Origin: Bradyrhizobium sp. dw_78
GTDB taxonomy: Bacteria > Pseudomonadota > Alphaproteobacteria > Rhizobiales > Xanthobacteraceae
Assembly: GCF_018449525.1 (NCBI RefSeq)
Contig: NZ_JAAVUS010000004.1
Coordinates: forward strand, 62,001 to 126,000
Length of the DNA stretch: 64,000 bases
Direction of reading: 5' to 3'
Shown here: positions 35,811 to 45,565 of the stretch, in pieces
Numbering within the stretch: position 1 is the stretch's first letter
Layout of the letters: every line of letters starts with the position of its first letter
Notes under the pieces: model-generated
Told to the model about the DNA's origin: nothing
Seen by the model: only the letters and a program-made list of their open reading frames with translations
Databases searched by the model: none
Made by a program: the position numbers and the translations under genes

Positions 35811-37091
35811 TCACTCGTACCGGAGCGCATCGACAGGATCGAGGCGGGCGGCACGCCACGACGGATACAGCGTGGCAAGGAAGGAAAGCGTCAGCGCCAT
35901 GATGACCACCGCAGCGGTCTCGCCGAAATCGATCTCGGCCGGCAGCTTCGACAGAAAGTAAAGCTCGGGCGAAAACAGCTCGGTGTTGGTGAGCCAGGAC
36001 AGGAATTCGCGAATTGATTCGATATTCAGGCAGACCACCATGCCGACCAGAAAACCGGTCAGCGTGCCGACCACGCCAATCGAAGCTCCCGTGATCAGAA
36101 ATATCCGCATGATCGACCCTTGCGAGGCGCCCATCGTGCGCAGGATCGCGATATCGCTGCCCTTGTCCTTCACCAGCATGATCAGGCCCGAAACGATATT
36201 CAGCGCCGCGACAAGGACGATCATGGTGAGGATCAGAAACATCACGTTGCGCTCGACCTGGAGCGCATTGAAAAAGGTCGCGTTGCGCTGCCGCCAGTCG
36301 ACCAGAAAGATCGGCCGCCCAGCCGCTTCGGTCACGGATTTGCGGAAACCATCGATCTTGTCGGGATTGTCGGTAAACACCTCGATCGCGGTCACATCGC
36401 TGTTACGGTTGAAATAGTTCTGCGCCTCGGTCAGCGGCATGAACACGAAACTCGAATCATATTCCGACATGCCGATCTCGAACACGGCGGAAACCCTGTA
36501 GGGCTTGATCCGCGGCGTGGTGCCCATCGCCGTCACCGCGCCCTTGGGCGAGACCAAAGTGATGCTGTCTCCGGCATGCAGGGAAAGCTGATCCGCAAGC
36601 CTTCGGCCGATGGCGACGCCCTGCCCGTCATCGAATCCCTCAAGCGTCCCCTGTTTGATGTTCTTGGAAATCGAGGTCAGGTTGTTGAGGTCGTCGGCAC
36701 GGATGCCGCGAATGAAGACGCCGGTCGCGTTGAACGGCGATGACCCGAGCCCCTGCCCGTCCACCACGGGCGCCGCAAGCCGGATGCCCTGAACCTGGCT
36801 GATGCGGTCGGCCACATCCTTCCAGTCGGTCAGCGGCGACTCCAATGGCTGCACCAACAGGTGTCCGTTGAGGCCGAGGATCTTGTCCAGCAATTCCTTG
36901 CGGAAGCCATTCATGACCGCCATCACGATAATCAGCGTGGCGACGCCGAGCATGATGCCCAGAAAGGAAAAGCCGGCGATGACGGAAATAAAGCCTTCCT
37001 TGCGCCGCGCGCGCAAATAGCGTCCCGACAGCAGCCATTCGAATGGCGCAAAAGGTAGGGTTCGAACTGGCTCGCTCATGGTCTCATCCAT
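35811..37091 (-). CDS. lolC: Lipoprotein-releasing system transmembrane protein (LolC/LolE)
   Basis: 426 residues. The N-terminal [20 protein letters not shown] and a transmembrane helix ([20 protein letters not shown]) are followed by a large MacB-type periplasmic domain (about residues 60-280). Three helices near the C-terminus form the FtsX domain ([26 protein letters not shown]...) and the protein ends in [18 protein letters not shown]. In this group one LolC/E protein usually serves as a homodimer (LolF-like). The start is ATG 37091; ATG 37079 is nearly as good. Confidence 0.93.
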   Translation of the reverse strand: MDETMSEPVRTLPFAPFEWLLSGRYLRARRKEGFISVIAGFSFLGIMLGVATLIIVMAVMNGFRKELLDKILGLNGHLLVQPLESPLTDWKDVADRISQVQGIRLAAPVVDGQGLGSSPFNATGVFIRGIRADDLNNLTSISKNIKQGTLEGFDDGQGVAIGRRLADQLSLHAGDSITLVSPKGAVTAMGTTPRIKPYRVSAVFEIGMSEYDSSFVFMPLTEAQNYFNRNSDVTAIEVFTDNPDKIDGFRKSVTEAAGRPIFLVDWRQRNATFFNALQVERNVMFLILTMIVLVAALNIVSGLIMLVKDKGSDIAILRTMGASQGSIMRIFLITGASIGVVGTLTGFLVGMVVCLNIESIREFLSWLTNTELFSPELYFLSKLPAEIDFGETAAVVIMALTLSFLATLYPSWRAARLDPVDALRYE

Positions 37092-37514
37092 AGCCCGATA
37101 ATCCCATGATTATGGCTTTTGTTTACCCTCAAGGGTTTCCCACAGGGTTTGGCCGCCTGACGAACGCCCCGAATCCGACGGTTCCGATTGATCATAGTGC
37201 GGTTAAGCAGGCCCGGCTAATTAATCCATTACATTATTCGAACGCTTGATCCGAACGCTTGGGTGATTCGGCTCCTTGGCATCGGGTGACGGTCGCAATG
37301 TCGACATCGTGATCGGTGTTCTGCACGCGGAAGTGGCGCGGTGCCGATATCGGCTCTCACGCGATCCCAATCGATCTATCGGAAAACGACGCCCCTTGGC
37401 CGCAGGGATAGCGCGCAGGACGGTCTTTCAGTTGATCGAGGGGCGACAGCCGCATGACGACGTGTGGATTTCCCTTGGAGACGGAAAATTCCAACGACAC
37501 CGTTTAAACGATTA
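37092..37514. other. Intergenic region between lolC and proS
   Basis: About 420 bases with no supportable gene. An AT-rich patch (CTAATTAATCCATTACATTA) precedes a direct repeat CGAACGCTTG at 37239-37248 and 37252-37261. Both flanking genes are on the minus strand, so the segment holds the proS 3' end and the lolC promoter. No terminator hairpin was clear. Confidence 0.4.
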
Positions 37515-38828
37515 TCAGAAGCGCGCCACGACGTCGGCCGGTGACATGGTCTCGCGTGACCCGTCCGAGCGCCGCTTGAGTTCAACCTTGCCTTCGGCAA
37601 GGCCCTTGGGGCCGACCATGATCTGCCAGGGAATGCCGATCAGATCGGCCGCCGCGAACTTCGCGCCGGCGCGCTGGTCGGTGTCGTCATAGAGCACATC
37701 GACGCCCTTGGCCGTCAACTCACGATAGAGTTTTTCGCACGCCGCATCGGTGTCGTCAGAACCCTGCTTCAGATTGAGGATCGCCACCCGGAACGGCGCC
37801 ACCGCTTCCGGCCATTTGATGCCGGCCTCGTCGTGGCAGGCCTCGATGATCGCGCCGACCAGACGCGACACGCCGACGCCGTAGGAGCCGCCGTGGACCG
37901 GAATCTCGGCGCCGTCGGCGCCCGCCACCAGCGCTTTCATCGTATCCGAATATTTGGTGCCGAAATAGAAGATCTGCCCGACCTCGATGCCGCGCGTCTT
38001 CACCTTGTTTGCGTCCGCCACCTCGCGCTGGAAACGCGCGTCGTCATGGACGTCTTCGGTCGCCGCATAGACCGAAGTCCATTGCTTGATGATCGGGGTA
38101 AGATCGCCGTCGTAATCGACATCTTCACCGGGCACCGGGAGATCGAGCACGTCGCTGTCGCAATAAACCGCGGATTCGCCGGTCTCCGCGAGCACGATGA
38201 ATTCATGGCTGAGATCGCCGCCGATCGGGCCGGTCTCGGCGCGCATCGGGATCGCCTTCAATCCCATCCGCGCGAAGGTTCGCAGATAGGCCACGAACAT
38301 CCGGTTATAGGAGCGCCGGGCTGCCGCCTCGTCGATATCGAAGGAATAGGCGTCCTTCATCAGGAATTCGCGGCCGCGCATCACGCCGAAACGCGGACGC
38401 TGCTCGTCGCGGAATTTCCATTGGATGTGATAGAGATTGAGTGGCAGGCTCTTGTACGACTTCACATAGGCGCGGAAGATCTCGGTGATCATCTCCTCGT
38501 TGGTCGGCCCGTACAGCAATTCGCGCTTGTGGCGGTCGGCGATGCGCAGCATTTCCGGGCCATAGGCATCGTAGCGGCCGCTTTCGCGCCAGAGATCGGC
38601 CAGTTGCAGCGTCGGCATCAACAGTTCCAGCGCGCCGGCGCGGTTCTGTTCCTCGCGCACGATCTGCTCGATCTTCTTCAGCACCCGGAAGCCCAGCGGC
38701 AGCCAGGCATAGATGCCCGCCGCCTCCTGCCGCAGCATGCCCGCCCGCAGCATCAACCGATGCGAGACGATTTCGGCCTCCTTCGGATTCTCTTTCAGGA
38801 TCGGCAGAAAAAAACGCGACAATCGCAT
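37515..38828 (-). CDS. proS: Proline--tRNA ligase (short alphaproteobacterial form)
   Basis: 437 residues, class II synthetase. Motifs: [80 protein letters not shown] and the C-terminal anticodon domain ([20 protein letters not shown]). The roughly 180-residue editing insertion of E. coli ProRS is absent, as usual in Rhizobiales, so clearing of Ala-tRNA-Pro would need a separate YbaK/ProX-like factor. The ATG at 38828 gives the conserved start. Confidence 0.95.
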   Translation of the reverse strand: MRLSRFFLPILKENPKEAEIVSHRLMLRAGMLRQEAAGIYAWLPLGFRVLKKIEQIVREEQNRAGALELLMPTLQLADLWRESGRYDAYGPEMLRIADRHKRELLYGPTNEEMITEIFRAYVKSYKSLPLNLYHIQWKFRDEQRPRFGVMRGREFLMKDAYSFDIDEAAARRSYNRMFVAYLRTFARMGLKAIPMRAETGPIGGDLSHEFIVLAETGESAVYCDSDVLDLPVPGEDVDYDGDLTPIIKQWTSVYAATEDVHDDARFQREVADANKVKTRGIEVGQIFYFGTKYSDTMKALVAGADGAEIPVHGGSYGVGVSRLVGAIIEACHDEAGIKWPEAVAPFRVAILNLKQGSDDTDAACEKLYRELTAKGVDVLYDDTDQRAGAKFAAADLIGIPWQIMVGPKGLAEGKVELKRRSDGSRETMSPADVVARF

Positions 38829-39017
38829 GGCTACGCTCAGGGAATCGGTGGGACACGGGAGTGGCCGCAGTGAAACCGGATCGGCCGGAAAAACACAAGG
38901 CCGCGCGTTGCGCAAGCCGCTGGGATGGCGATTTTCGCCAGTTCCTGCCGCAGCAACGCTCGATCAGAGGTAAATGGGCCACAAACAGTTGTCAGTAGAG
39001 TGCCTTAGGCGCCTTTC

Positions 39018-40592
39018 CTAACGCTGGGGCACATCAAGTTCATCTTCCAGTGTAATCTTCTTGAAGTCTGTCACCAATGCCTCGATCCGTATGTGCCAGC
39101 GGCCGGGATATGGGATCGGCACGCCGCGGACATGCCAGTAGCCATCCGCCCCGAGCGTCGCCGGACGCTCCAGAGGCTCGATGCCGCGCTCGGGCAGGCT
39201 CAGAATGAGCGTGGCTTCCTTGGCCACGAGCGGGCTCGCATCGCCCTGCATCAATTGCAGCACGAAGCTGTCGGCGCCGACTTTGCCCGGCGACACCAGG
39301 ATCTGGAACATGGCCTCGTCGGTATGGATATGGACCGCGAGCGGCGTGTCGGCTGTCTCAACCAGGGCGCGCGGCGGGGGCGTGAAGCGCCAACCGGCCA
39401 CCGCCGCCAGAATCCCGACCGCGACCAGGCCTTCGAGCGCGATGGATCTGACGAGGGGCCGCGCCGCGGCGGGATCGGCCGCCAGCGCCGGCGTCAGACG
39501 AAAGCGGTTGAGCGCCGCCAGGCCCAGGAGCGCGATAACGAGCCCCAGCTTGACCGACAGGATCAATCCGTAATCGGTCTCGATCAGCGCTCGAAAGCTC
39601 GCAAGCTGAATGACCGCAAGCGTCAACCCGGTCAGCACCAGCACGCCCACCACCGGCACCGCGATACGCGAGAACCGGTTCAGAACGGGCAGCAAAGAAG
39701 GTTTAGGCCTTGCCGCCATCGCCACCAGCGGCATGAAGGCGCCGAGCCAATAGGCGACACCTACGCCATGCAGGAACACGGCCGGCCGGGTCAGCCATTG
39801 CGGCAATGCGGTCGCGGCGTGACCGGTCGTCGCCAGCGAAATGCCGACGCCAGCCATCGCAAGCGCCCCGAGCAGACGTCCTAATCGCGCCGACGCCGTT
39901 CGCAGCGCGACGACGCCTGCGGCCATCGCCGCGATCGCTACCAGCAGCGACGGCCCGAGGCTGGTGCCCAGCGCGGCCTTCCATGTCACGGGCAACAGGA
40001 AATCGTCCAGACCGAATTCCAGCACGTCGAGCCCCTGCAATCCCAGCGACGCCAACGCGCTAAAAAGACCAGCCACCAAAGCGACCGTAATGATGTTTGT
40101 CGCGGCCGGCGCGCGGCCGATCCAGCCGACAAAAAACGCCCCGCCAATCCCGGCGAACAGGCCGAGATAGACGCCGATCCGCGCCAGCCAGATCAGCCAA
40201 GCGACCGTGCCGGAGCCCGCCGGCTCGGCTGGCGTTTCCGTTACCGCGCCGATCGAAAACACCAGCGATCCCCCAACCGGGTGCCCGTCCTGCGAGATCA
40301 CGCGGTAGCTGACGACCTGCGTTCCCCGCGGCAGGTTTTCGGGCAGCGTCACGAAGATGGATTGGTCGACCGCCTTCACCGCGGCATCGGCGCGCGTTTT
40401 CCCCGCGGCATCGATCAGGCTGACCACCACAGGCGCCACGCCTTCATTGAAGCGCAATTCCACAACCTTCGGCGCCTCGGCCACGACGCTGCCGTCGCCG
40501 GGCACCGTCGCCACCAGCGAAGCATGTGCCGATGCGCCCGTCGCACCACAGAGAACCCACAACAACATTGCCAGACCGGCGATCAGGCGCAT
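39018..40592 (-). CDS. CopC-CopD fusion copper resistance/transport protein
   Basis: 524 residues. After a signal peptide (to ASAHASL) comes a CopC domain with the copper-site histidines H23 at the mature N-terminus (HASLVATVPGDGSV) and in VISQDGHPVGGSLVFSIG. Eight or so membrane helices of a CopD domain follow (from WLIWLARIGVYLGLFAGIG), then a C-terminal YcnJ-like periplasmic domain (PGRWHIRIEALVTDFKKITL). It is expected to bind periplasmic copper and move it across the inner membrane. Last gene of the five-gene copper operon. Confidence 0.88.
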   Translation of the reverse strand: MRLIAGLAMLLWVLCGATGASAHASLVATVPGDGSVVAEAPKVVELRFNEGVAPVVVSLIDAAGKTRADAAVKAVDQSIFVTLPENLPRGTQVVSYRVISQDGHPVGGSLVFSIGAVTETPAEPAGSGTVAWLIWLARIGVYLGLFAGIGGAFFVGWIGRAPAATNIITVALVAGLFSALASLGLQGLDVLEFGLDDFLLPVTWKAALGTSLGPSLLVAIAAMAAGVVALRTASARLGRLLGALAMAGVGISLATTGHAATALPQWLTRPAVFLHGVGVAYWLGAFMPLVAMAARPKPSLLPVLNRFSRIAVPVVGVLVLTGLTLAVIQLASFRALIETDYGLILSVKLGLVIALLGLAALNRFRLTPALAADPAAARPLVRSIALEGLVAVGILAAVAGWRFTPPPRALVETADTPLAVHIHTDEAMFQILVSPGKVGADSFVLQLMQGDASPLVAKEATLILSLPERGIEPLERPATLGADGYWHVRGVPIPYPGRWHIRIEALVTDFKKITLEDELDVPQR

Positions 40593-40608
40593 CGTCAGGA
40601 CTGCACTC

Positions 40609-41142
40609 TCAAGGTTTCGGCAACAGCTTCACGCCCGGCGCCGGCCATTTGCTGTCATGGGCTTGCGCGGGATCGGCGGGAATATCGATCCAGCGGCTGG
40701 TCCCCTGCTCGCATTCCTGCACGGTCGGAAAATACAGCGTGGTGTTGGGTTTGAGATCGCCGGTCAGAAAGGTACTGAGGACGAATTCATCGTAGAAATC
40801 GTCCGGCAGCTTGCCGCCGCTCCACACCACTTCCTTGACGCCCTCGGTCAGCCTGGCGCCGTGGAAGTCGTAGGCGCCGGCATATTTGCCCTTGATCGCC
40901 TCGACGTTCCAGCCGGGCTTCGGCATCGGCTTCACATCGATGACCCCGTCGGGGATCTGCACGCGGATTTTGGTCGTAGCCGAGCCGGCGCAGCCATGCG
41001 GCACGACGAACACCGCCTTGTAGGACGAGCCGATCGCCGCTTCGCGCTTTTCCAGCGTGATATGGGCGCTGGCCGGCGACGCCGCGAACATCGTAACCGC
41101 AAGCACTGTCACAAGACGCGATTGATTTGCGCTCAACATCAT
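40609..41142 (-). CDS. YcnI/DUF1775 family copper-binding periplasmic protein
   Basis: 177 residues with signal peptide ending SPASA and the mature protein opening HITLEKREAAIG. The N-terminal His with a nearby Glu and a Trp (KPGWNVEAIKG) is the copper(II) site known for YcnI. A VPHGCAGSATTKIRVQIPDG segment marks the DUF1775 beta-sandwich. It lies between the PCu(A)C chaperone and CopCD genes, matching ycnI-ycnJ pairing elsewhere. The start codon ATG at 41142 is preferred over a GTG overlapping the previous stop. Confidence 0.87.
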   Translation of the reverse strand: MMLSANQSRLVTVLAVTMFAASPASAHITLEKREAAIGSSYKAVFVVPHGCAGSATTKIRVQIPDGVIDVKPMPKPGWNVEAIKGKYAGAYDFHGARLTEGVKEVVWSGGKLPDDFYDEFVLSTFLTGDLKPNTTLYFPTVQECEQGTSRWIDIPADPAQAHDSKWPAPGVKLLPKP

Positions 41143-41147
41143 CAGCC

Positions 41148-41669
41148 TCACATCTTCATCCCGTTCGGCATTTTCTGCATGTTCATGCCGCCGGACGCAG
41201 CGCCCGGCGCCTGCGCGCCGATGCCCTGCACGTCGAGCGAAACCTTCACCTTGCCGGCTTTCTCGAATTGCAGCGTGACCGGCAACGTGTCCCCCTGCTT
41301 GAGCGGAGTCTTGAGATCGAACATCATCAAATGATTGCCGCCGGGCGACAGTTTCACGGTCTTGCCGGGATCGATGGTCAACCCGTTATCGAGCGGACGC
41401 ATCGTCATCACGCCATTGTTCATGGCCATTTCATGGACCTCGACCTTGCCGGCGATGTCGGCGGAAACACCGACGAGACGATCTGCGGTGGCGCCCTTGT
41501 TCTCGATGGTCAGATAGCCGCTGCCGATCTTCGCACCATTCGGCGTGGCGCGGCTCCAGGCCTGGCTGATCACGAGATCGCCGGCCTTCACCTCCTCGGC
41601 ACGCACGGGCGCGGCCAGCAGGCCCGCGATAAAGAAGCCGGAGGCGAGCAGCCGTAAAATGAATGTCAT
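41148..41669 (-). CDS. PCu(A)C-type periplasmic copper chaperone
   Basis: 173 residues with signal peptide (MTFILRLLASGFFIAGLLAA). The Cu(I) motif H-x-M-x(10-ish)-M...H-x-M is present as VEVHEMAMNNGVMTMRPLDN and GGNHLMMFDL. A Met-rich tail (GGMNMQKMPNGMKM) adds potential ligands. These chaperones deliver copper to cytochrome oxidase or to transporters. It is encoded between the TonB-dependent receptor and YcnI, in one operon. Confidence 0.9.
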   Translation of the reverse strand: MTFILRLLASGFFIAGLLAAPVRAEEVKAGDLVISQAWSRATPNGAKIGSGYLTIENKGATADRLVGVSADIAGKVEVHEMAMNNGVMTMRPLDNGLTIDPGKTVKLSPGGNHLMMFDLKTPLKQGDTLPVTLQFEKAGKVKVSLDVQGIGAQAPGAASGGMNMQKMPNGMKM

Positions 41670-41698
41670 GGGATTTTCCTTTTCGTTATTGGCCAGAT

Positions 41699-44173
41699 TC
41701 AGAACGTGTATTTTCCCGCAAGCACATAGGTCCTGCCGGGAAACGGATGGAACAGGAAGTATTGTTCGTTGAAGAGGTTATCGATCCCGAAATCGAACGC
41801 GAAATTCTGCGTCGCGTTATAGTGGACCTTCATGTCGACCACGAAATAGTTGTCAAAGGCGCCATAGACATGCGGGATGATGTCGGTGTTATCGAGCATC
41901 GAATATTGCTTGCCGCTATAACGGGCTGCGATCGTATAGGCCCAGCTTTGGTTCGGCCGATAGGTAACACCGAAGGTCGACCGCCAATCCGGGACATAGG
42001 GGACGCGCTTGCCGACCACGGCGTCCGGCTGGAGCGTTAGCGGATTGGTGCCTGCCCAGGTCGGATCTGACAGGATCCGGGAATCGACATAGGTCACGCT
42101 GCCGAAGAGCTGCAGGCCCTTGATCGCGACGTCGTCCTTCTGACCCGACAGTTCGACACCCTGCATCCGGATCGCCGCAACGTTGCCGACGGTCGTGGTC
42201 GGCGTCTGCGCGCTGTTCACTGTCATCAGATTGGTCTGCGAGATGATGGCGTTGTTGGTTCTCTCCTCAAAAAGCGTCAGGCGAACGCGGCCGTCGTTCC
42301 AATGGCGTTCGATATTGAGTTCGCCGTTGAAGTCCTGCTCCGGCGTCAGGTTCGGATTGGCGAAGGTCGCCACGCCACCCACGGTGACGTTCTGGTAAAG
42401 CTCGGCGACTGTCGGATAGCGATACGCCTCGCCGAAATTGGCGGTGATGTTCCAGTCCTTGTTGGGGTCATACGACAGCGAGGCTTTCGGCGAGAAATTA
42501 GTCGAAGAGAGATTGGGCTGATTGATCGCAGCAATCGAGGTGACGGCGCCTGCACCGCTGGTCGTGGTGTTGAGGTTGTAGCCGTTGATCGCTTCCCAGG
42601 ATTCCAGCCGTCCGCCAAGCGTGAGTTTCAGGTTCGGAATGATCTTCCAGGCGTCCTGGACCCACAGCGCCCCGGTCCGCGTTTCCCCCTCGCCGTCCGA
42701 ATAGAGCTGACCCGTGCCAGTGGATGGCACGGCGTTCCAGACTGACGATGCGTATACTGGATTTTCCAGCTTATAGCGGTCGCCGTGCAGGCCGAAGCTG
42801 ACTTCCTGCGGGCCGTCGTAACCGAACGGCCGCCAGATTCCTTTGGCATCGCCATTCTGCCAGTTGGTCCCGTCCATGCGCGTAATCTTTCCGTTCAGCG
42901 AATAGCCGGCCCCTGTCGGCGTGACGGTGAAGGGATTGAGCTGGGTATCCTGCAAATAATTATAGCTCGAAGCCGAAAGATCGAAGTCAAAGACACCCTT
43001 GGTGTCGCTCTTGAGCGAGATGGCGTTGCTCAGATGGGTTTCGTCCCAGATGTATTTGTTGCTCGCGAAACCCGAAATTCCCGCAAAGGTCGCTGCGCCC
43101 GTCGCCGCCGAGGTCAGATAGGTTTGCGGATTGGAGGTCTGGATATTATTCCAGACCCCGAACGAATACGTCGCTTGCACCAGCGGCGTCACATCATAAG
43201 TCAGCCTCAGGTTCGCCGAGGTCTGCTGTGAATGCGCCAGGGCGCCGGTGCCGACGACATCGGCTGGAAGCCCCTGCTTGTTTAGCGCTGGGAAGCCACC
43301 CGTCGTCCCCGCCGGGAGCGTGGCATTGGTGGTGTAGGTCAGCGGCTGCTGGAAACTGTCCTGGTAGTTGACGCTGAGGAGCCACGACAAGGCACCGTCG
43401 CGATTGCCTGCGGACGCGCTGGTCAGACTGCTGCCGTAAGTACCCTTGGTGCCGTATTGATTCCACGGCATGACCGAGACGGTCTCCTTGGCCGTCGCGA
43501 AGGCGTGGTCCGGCATTTTCGAGGTGATCAGCAGCACCCCGCCGATCGAATTGCCGGGATAGGCGGCGGCAAACGGCCCGTCGAGGAAATCGATCCGTGC
43601 AATCGCGTCCGGCGAGACCAGATTCCAGTGCGGCGAGCCATTGGTGTTGTTGTTGTTGATCAGCGCCGAGATCAGCAGATCATCGTAATAGATCAGGGTG
43701 CGCGCGCTGGAGTTCAGCCCCCAGGTCCGGGTCGCCAGCACCGCCTGGTTGTCGCCGTCGTTGCGTTTTCGCACGAACAGGCCCGGGAAATATTTGATGG
43801 CGTCTTCGGTATCCCTGAGGTTGATTGTCTCCTCGATCTGCTTGGCGGTGATGCTGTAGGATTCCTGCGGGAGCTGGAACCGCTGCTTGATTGGCGGCGT
43901 CCCGAGCGAAGCATTGGCGCCGCCCTCGGTGCTGACGACGACAACAGGCAAATGCCGCGGTGGCACGGCGGCCGGCTGCAGCTCGCGCCGCCTGAGGGAG
44001 GCCGCCCGTTCGGGCTTTTTCGCAACGCGTTTTATCGACGCCTTTGGCGCCTCCACCGTGACCGGCGGCAGCGCCTGCTGGCTACTTTGTGCGCGCGCAG
44101 CACCGGCGCAAGCGGCCAGCGCCGCCTGCAGTGCAACGGCGCTCACGCCACCAAGGGCATGAAGACGAAACAT
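41699..44173 (-). CDS. TonB-dependent outer membrane receptor, probably copper-related
   Basis: 824 residues. The signal peptide ends near GAARAQ. A long Pro/Arg-rich linker is followed by the plug domain (ESYSITAKQIEETINLRDTEDAI, KYFPGLFVRKRNDGDN, IDFLDGPFAAAYPGNSIGGV). The 22-strand barrel ends in the TonB-receptor C-terminus (NLFNEQYFLFHPFPGRTYVL...YTF with terminal Phe). Copper specificity (OprC-like) is inferred from the flanking DUF2946, PCu(A)C, YcnI and CopCD genes; a metallophore substrate is the alternative. Confidence 0.88.
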   Translation of the reverse strand: MFRLHALGGVSAVALQAALAACAGAARAQSSQQALPPVTVEAPKASIKRVAKKPERAASLRRRELQPAAVPPRHLPVVVVSTEGGANASLGTPPIKQRFQLPQESYSITAKQIEETINLRDTEDAIKYFPGLFVRKRNDGDNQAVLATRTWGLNSSARTLIYYDDLLISALINNNNTNGSPHWNLVSPDAIARIDFLDGPFAAAYPGNSIGGVLLITSKMPDHAFATAKETVSVMPWNQYGTKGTYGSSLTSASAGNRDGALSWLLSVNYQDSFQQPLTYTTNATLPAGTTGGFPALNKQGLPADVVGTGALAHSQQTSANLRLTYDVTPLVQATYSFGVWNNIQTSNPQTYLTSAATGAATFAGISGFASNKYIWDETHLSNAISLKSDTKGVFDFDLSASSYNYLQDTQLNPFTVTPTGAGYSLNGKITRMDGTNWQNGDAKGIWRPFGYDGPQEVSFGLHGDRYKLENPVYASSVWNAVPSTGTGQLYSDGEGETRTGALWVQDAWKIIPNLKLTLGGRLESWEAINGYNLNTTTSGAGAVTSIAAINQPNLSSTNFSPKASLSYDPNKDWNITANFGEAYRYPTVAELYQNVTVGGVATFANPNLTPEQDFNGELNIERHWNDGRVRLTLFEERTNNAIISQTNLMTVNSAQTPTTTVGNVAAIRMQGVELSGQKDDVAIKGLQLFGSVTYVDSRILSDPTWAGTNPLTLQPDAVVGKRVPYVPDWRSTFGVTYRPNQSWAYTIAARYSGKQYSMLDNTDIIPHVYGAFDNYFVVDMKVHYNATQNFAFDFGIDNLFNEQYFLFHPFPGRTYVLAGKYTF

Positions 44174-44262
44174 CCGAAAATCCTGACACTGGCGCTATGG
44201 CCAGCCTGCTCAACGGCATTATCGGGCAGCGACAGCTGCGCCGATCGTGAGGTGTCTTGGAG

Positions 44263-44646
44263 TCAGGAAATGAAGGGCGGCGCGCGGGCCTGGGCGAGCG
44301 AGCCCGTACGGCAGCCGAGCAGTTCCGGCGCGACCTCGTGCCAAACCACGCGTTCGGGCAGGCGATGGGGCGCCGCAACCGGCATCTGCGGCGCATCGAG
44401 AGACGCTCCGGCATGGATGCCGCAGGCCAGGCAGCACAAGCCATCATGAACGTGAGAGCCGCCGGTCTGGTCTGTCTGGTTGCCGGTATCCGAGGCAGAA
44501 GCCGCGCTATCGTGGCAGATCTCGGCCGCGGACAAGGGGTCGGACGCGGCGATGCCGGCTGCCCAGCATGCGGCGATCGGTGCAAGGATTTGCACCATCA
44601 GGGCCATCAGGACGATCGGAAGAAATTTCCGCAACCGCCGGCGCAT
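44263..44646 (-). CDS. DUF2946 family protein
   Basis: 127 residues. A basic start and hydrophobic helix (LRKFLPIVLMALMVQILAPI) act as signal or anchor. A Cys/His-rich part follows (EICHDSAASA, HVHDGLCCLACGIHAG), the pattern of DUF2946 proteins that accompany copper and TonB-receptor genes; metal binding is likely. The ATG at 44646 has AAGGTAGG upstream. It heads the copper operon and is followed by the receptor after about 90 bases. Confidence 0.78.
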   Translation of the reverse strand: MRRRLRKFLPIVLMALMVQILAPIAACWAAGIAASDPLSAAEICHDSAASASDTGNQTDQTGGSHVHDGLCCLACGIHAGASLDAPQMPVAAPHRLPERVVWHEVAPELLGCRTGSLAQARAPPFIS

Positions 44647-44711
44647 CAAACTACCTACCTTCGCAAGACCGTCACCTAATCATCGGCCGGTTGGGAAGTC
44701 GAGACGCGCTT

Positions 44712-44727
44712 CCGCAATAAATTGCGG
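44712..44727. promoter_or_regulatory. Perfect palindrome upstream of copper operon, candidate operator
   Basis: CCGCAAT-AA-ATTGCGG has 7-bp perfect arms two bases apart, 66 bases before the DUF2946 start. Placement fits a dimeric regulator of the copper operon; the regulator is unknown and no copper-regulator gene is nearby. Confidence 0.4.
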
Positions 44728-44934
44728 GCGATTGGGGGAATAATCTCTCGGAAACGACAGCCAATGCAGCATTCCCATCGTCCATTCTACCCTACCGAAA
44801 TACCATCAACTTCTACAGGTTGGGGTTGAGACGGCGAAATCCGGTTCATTTCGTAATTTGCTCTAATTTTGAACAATCGTTGCTGAAATTGATGACAAGT
44901 CGAAAAAGATAGTCTAGCTTTACAGGCTCAGGCT

Positions 44935-45087
44935 AGCCGCAAGGTTGAAGTCTGGTGGTCCAAGTCTCGGGAGGAGCCCTGACGCGCACAAGCAGCGTCG
45001 CCCCGTCAATCAAGATCAAATCTAATTTTCGGGAAAAACAGGGTCGACACAATGTTCAGAGCAGGGTTCGCGCCCTGCTCTTTTTTT
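44935..45087 (+). ncRNA. Candidate small RNA ending in a strong terminator
   Basis: A plus-strand terminator at the end has no plus-strand gene upstream of it; the nearest genes on both sides are on the minus strand. The preceding 120 bases lack an ATG ORF but contain structured patches such as CTCGGGAGGAGCCCTG. The 5' end is a guess based on the AT-rich stretch near 44890-44920, which could hold a promoter. An alternative is the 3' remnant of a deleted gene. Confidence 0.35.
45058..45087 (+). terminator. Rho-independent terminator (orphan)
   Basis: AGAGCAGGG-TTCGCG-CCCTGCTCT is a 9-bp perfect stem with a six-base loop followed by seven T. On the minus strand no T-run follows, so it serves plus-strand transcription. 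Confidence 0.85.
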
Positions 45088-45286
45088 AAATCAATCGTAT
45101 TTTCCCAGTCGGGCCGTTTCCACCTAAATTCAAGCCGATGTCGGCGTGCTTCTTGATCGCACCACGGTCGTAAGAAATTCCCGGCAATGACCCGCACGCC
45201 GTCGATGATGAATGTGTCTTTGTCATTGAACGAATCCGATCGGTGACGAAGCGACAGATCTTCGCGGAGCCGTTACCGGATCGTGT

Positions 45287-45562
45287 TCAGAACGGCATTC
45301 CCATCAGCCGGGACAGCCGGTCGACATTCAGATAGCCGGCGTCATAGGCCAGCCACGCCGCGCCGAAAAACACCGCCGAGAGCACCGTGGTCCAGATCAG
45401 CTTGCGGCCCATCTGCGCCATGACCGGCGCGCCGGGATCGGTGCCGGGCGCACCCTCGCCTTCCTCGTGCTGGCTGCGCACGCCGAACGGCAATGTCAGG
45501 AACAGCACGATCCACCACACCACGAAGTAGATCGCGAACGCGGTCGAGAGCGTGTAGATCAT
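45287..45562 (-). CDS. DUF1467 family small membrane protein
   Basis: 91 residues with two transmembrane helices: one near the N-terminus (TLSTAFAIYFVVWWIVLFLTLPFGV, key W15-W16 region) and one at LIWTTVLSAVFFGAAWLAYD, with a polar EEGEGAPGTDPGAP loop between. This is the DUF1467 layout common next to mce and rnj in Alphaproteobacteria. Function unknown. Three bases after the mce stop, it closes the nuo-birA-rnj-mce run. Confidence 0.88.
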   Translation of the reverse strand: MIYTLSTAFAIYFVVWWIVLFLTLPFGVRSQHEEGEGAPGTDPGAPVMAQMGRKLIWTTVLSAVFFGAAWLAYDAGYLNVDRLSRLMGMPF

Positions 45563-45565
45563 GGC

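Noticed and set aside
37239..37261. GAAC direct repeat (CGAACGCTTG twice) as a third LexA operator
   Set aside because: Spacing between GAAC halves is nine bases, not seven, and no SOS gene follows.
37276..37692. 138-codon plus-strand ORF between lolC and proS
   Set aside because: Its second half overlaps proS in antisense; no start signal or recognisable domain.
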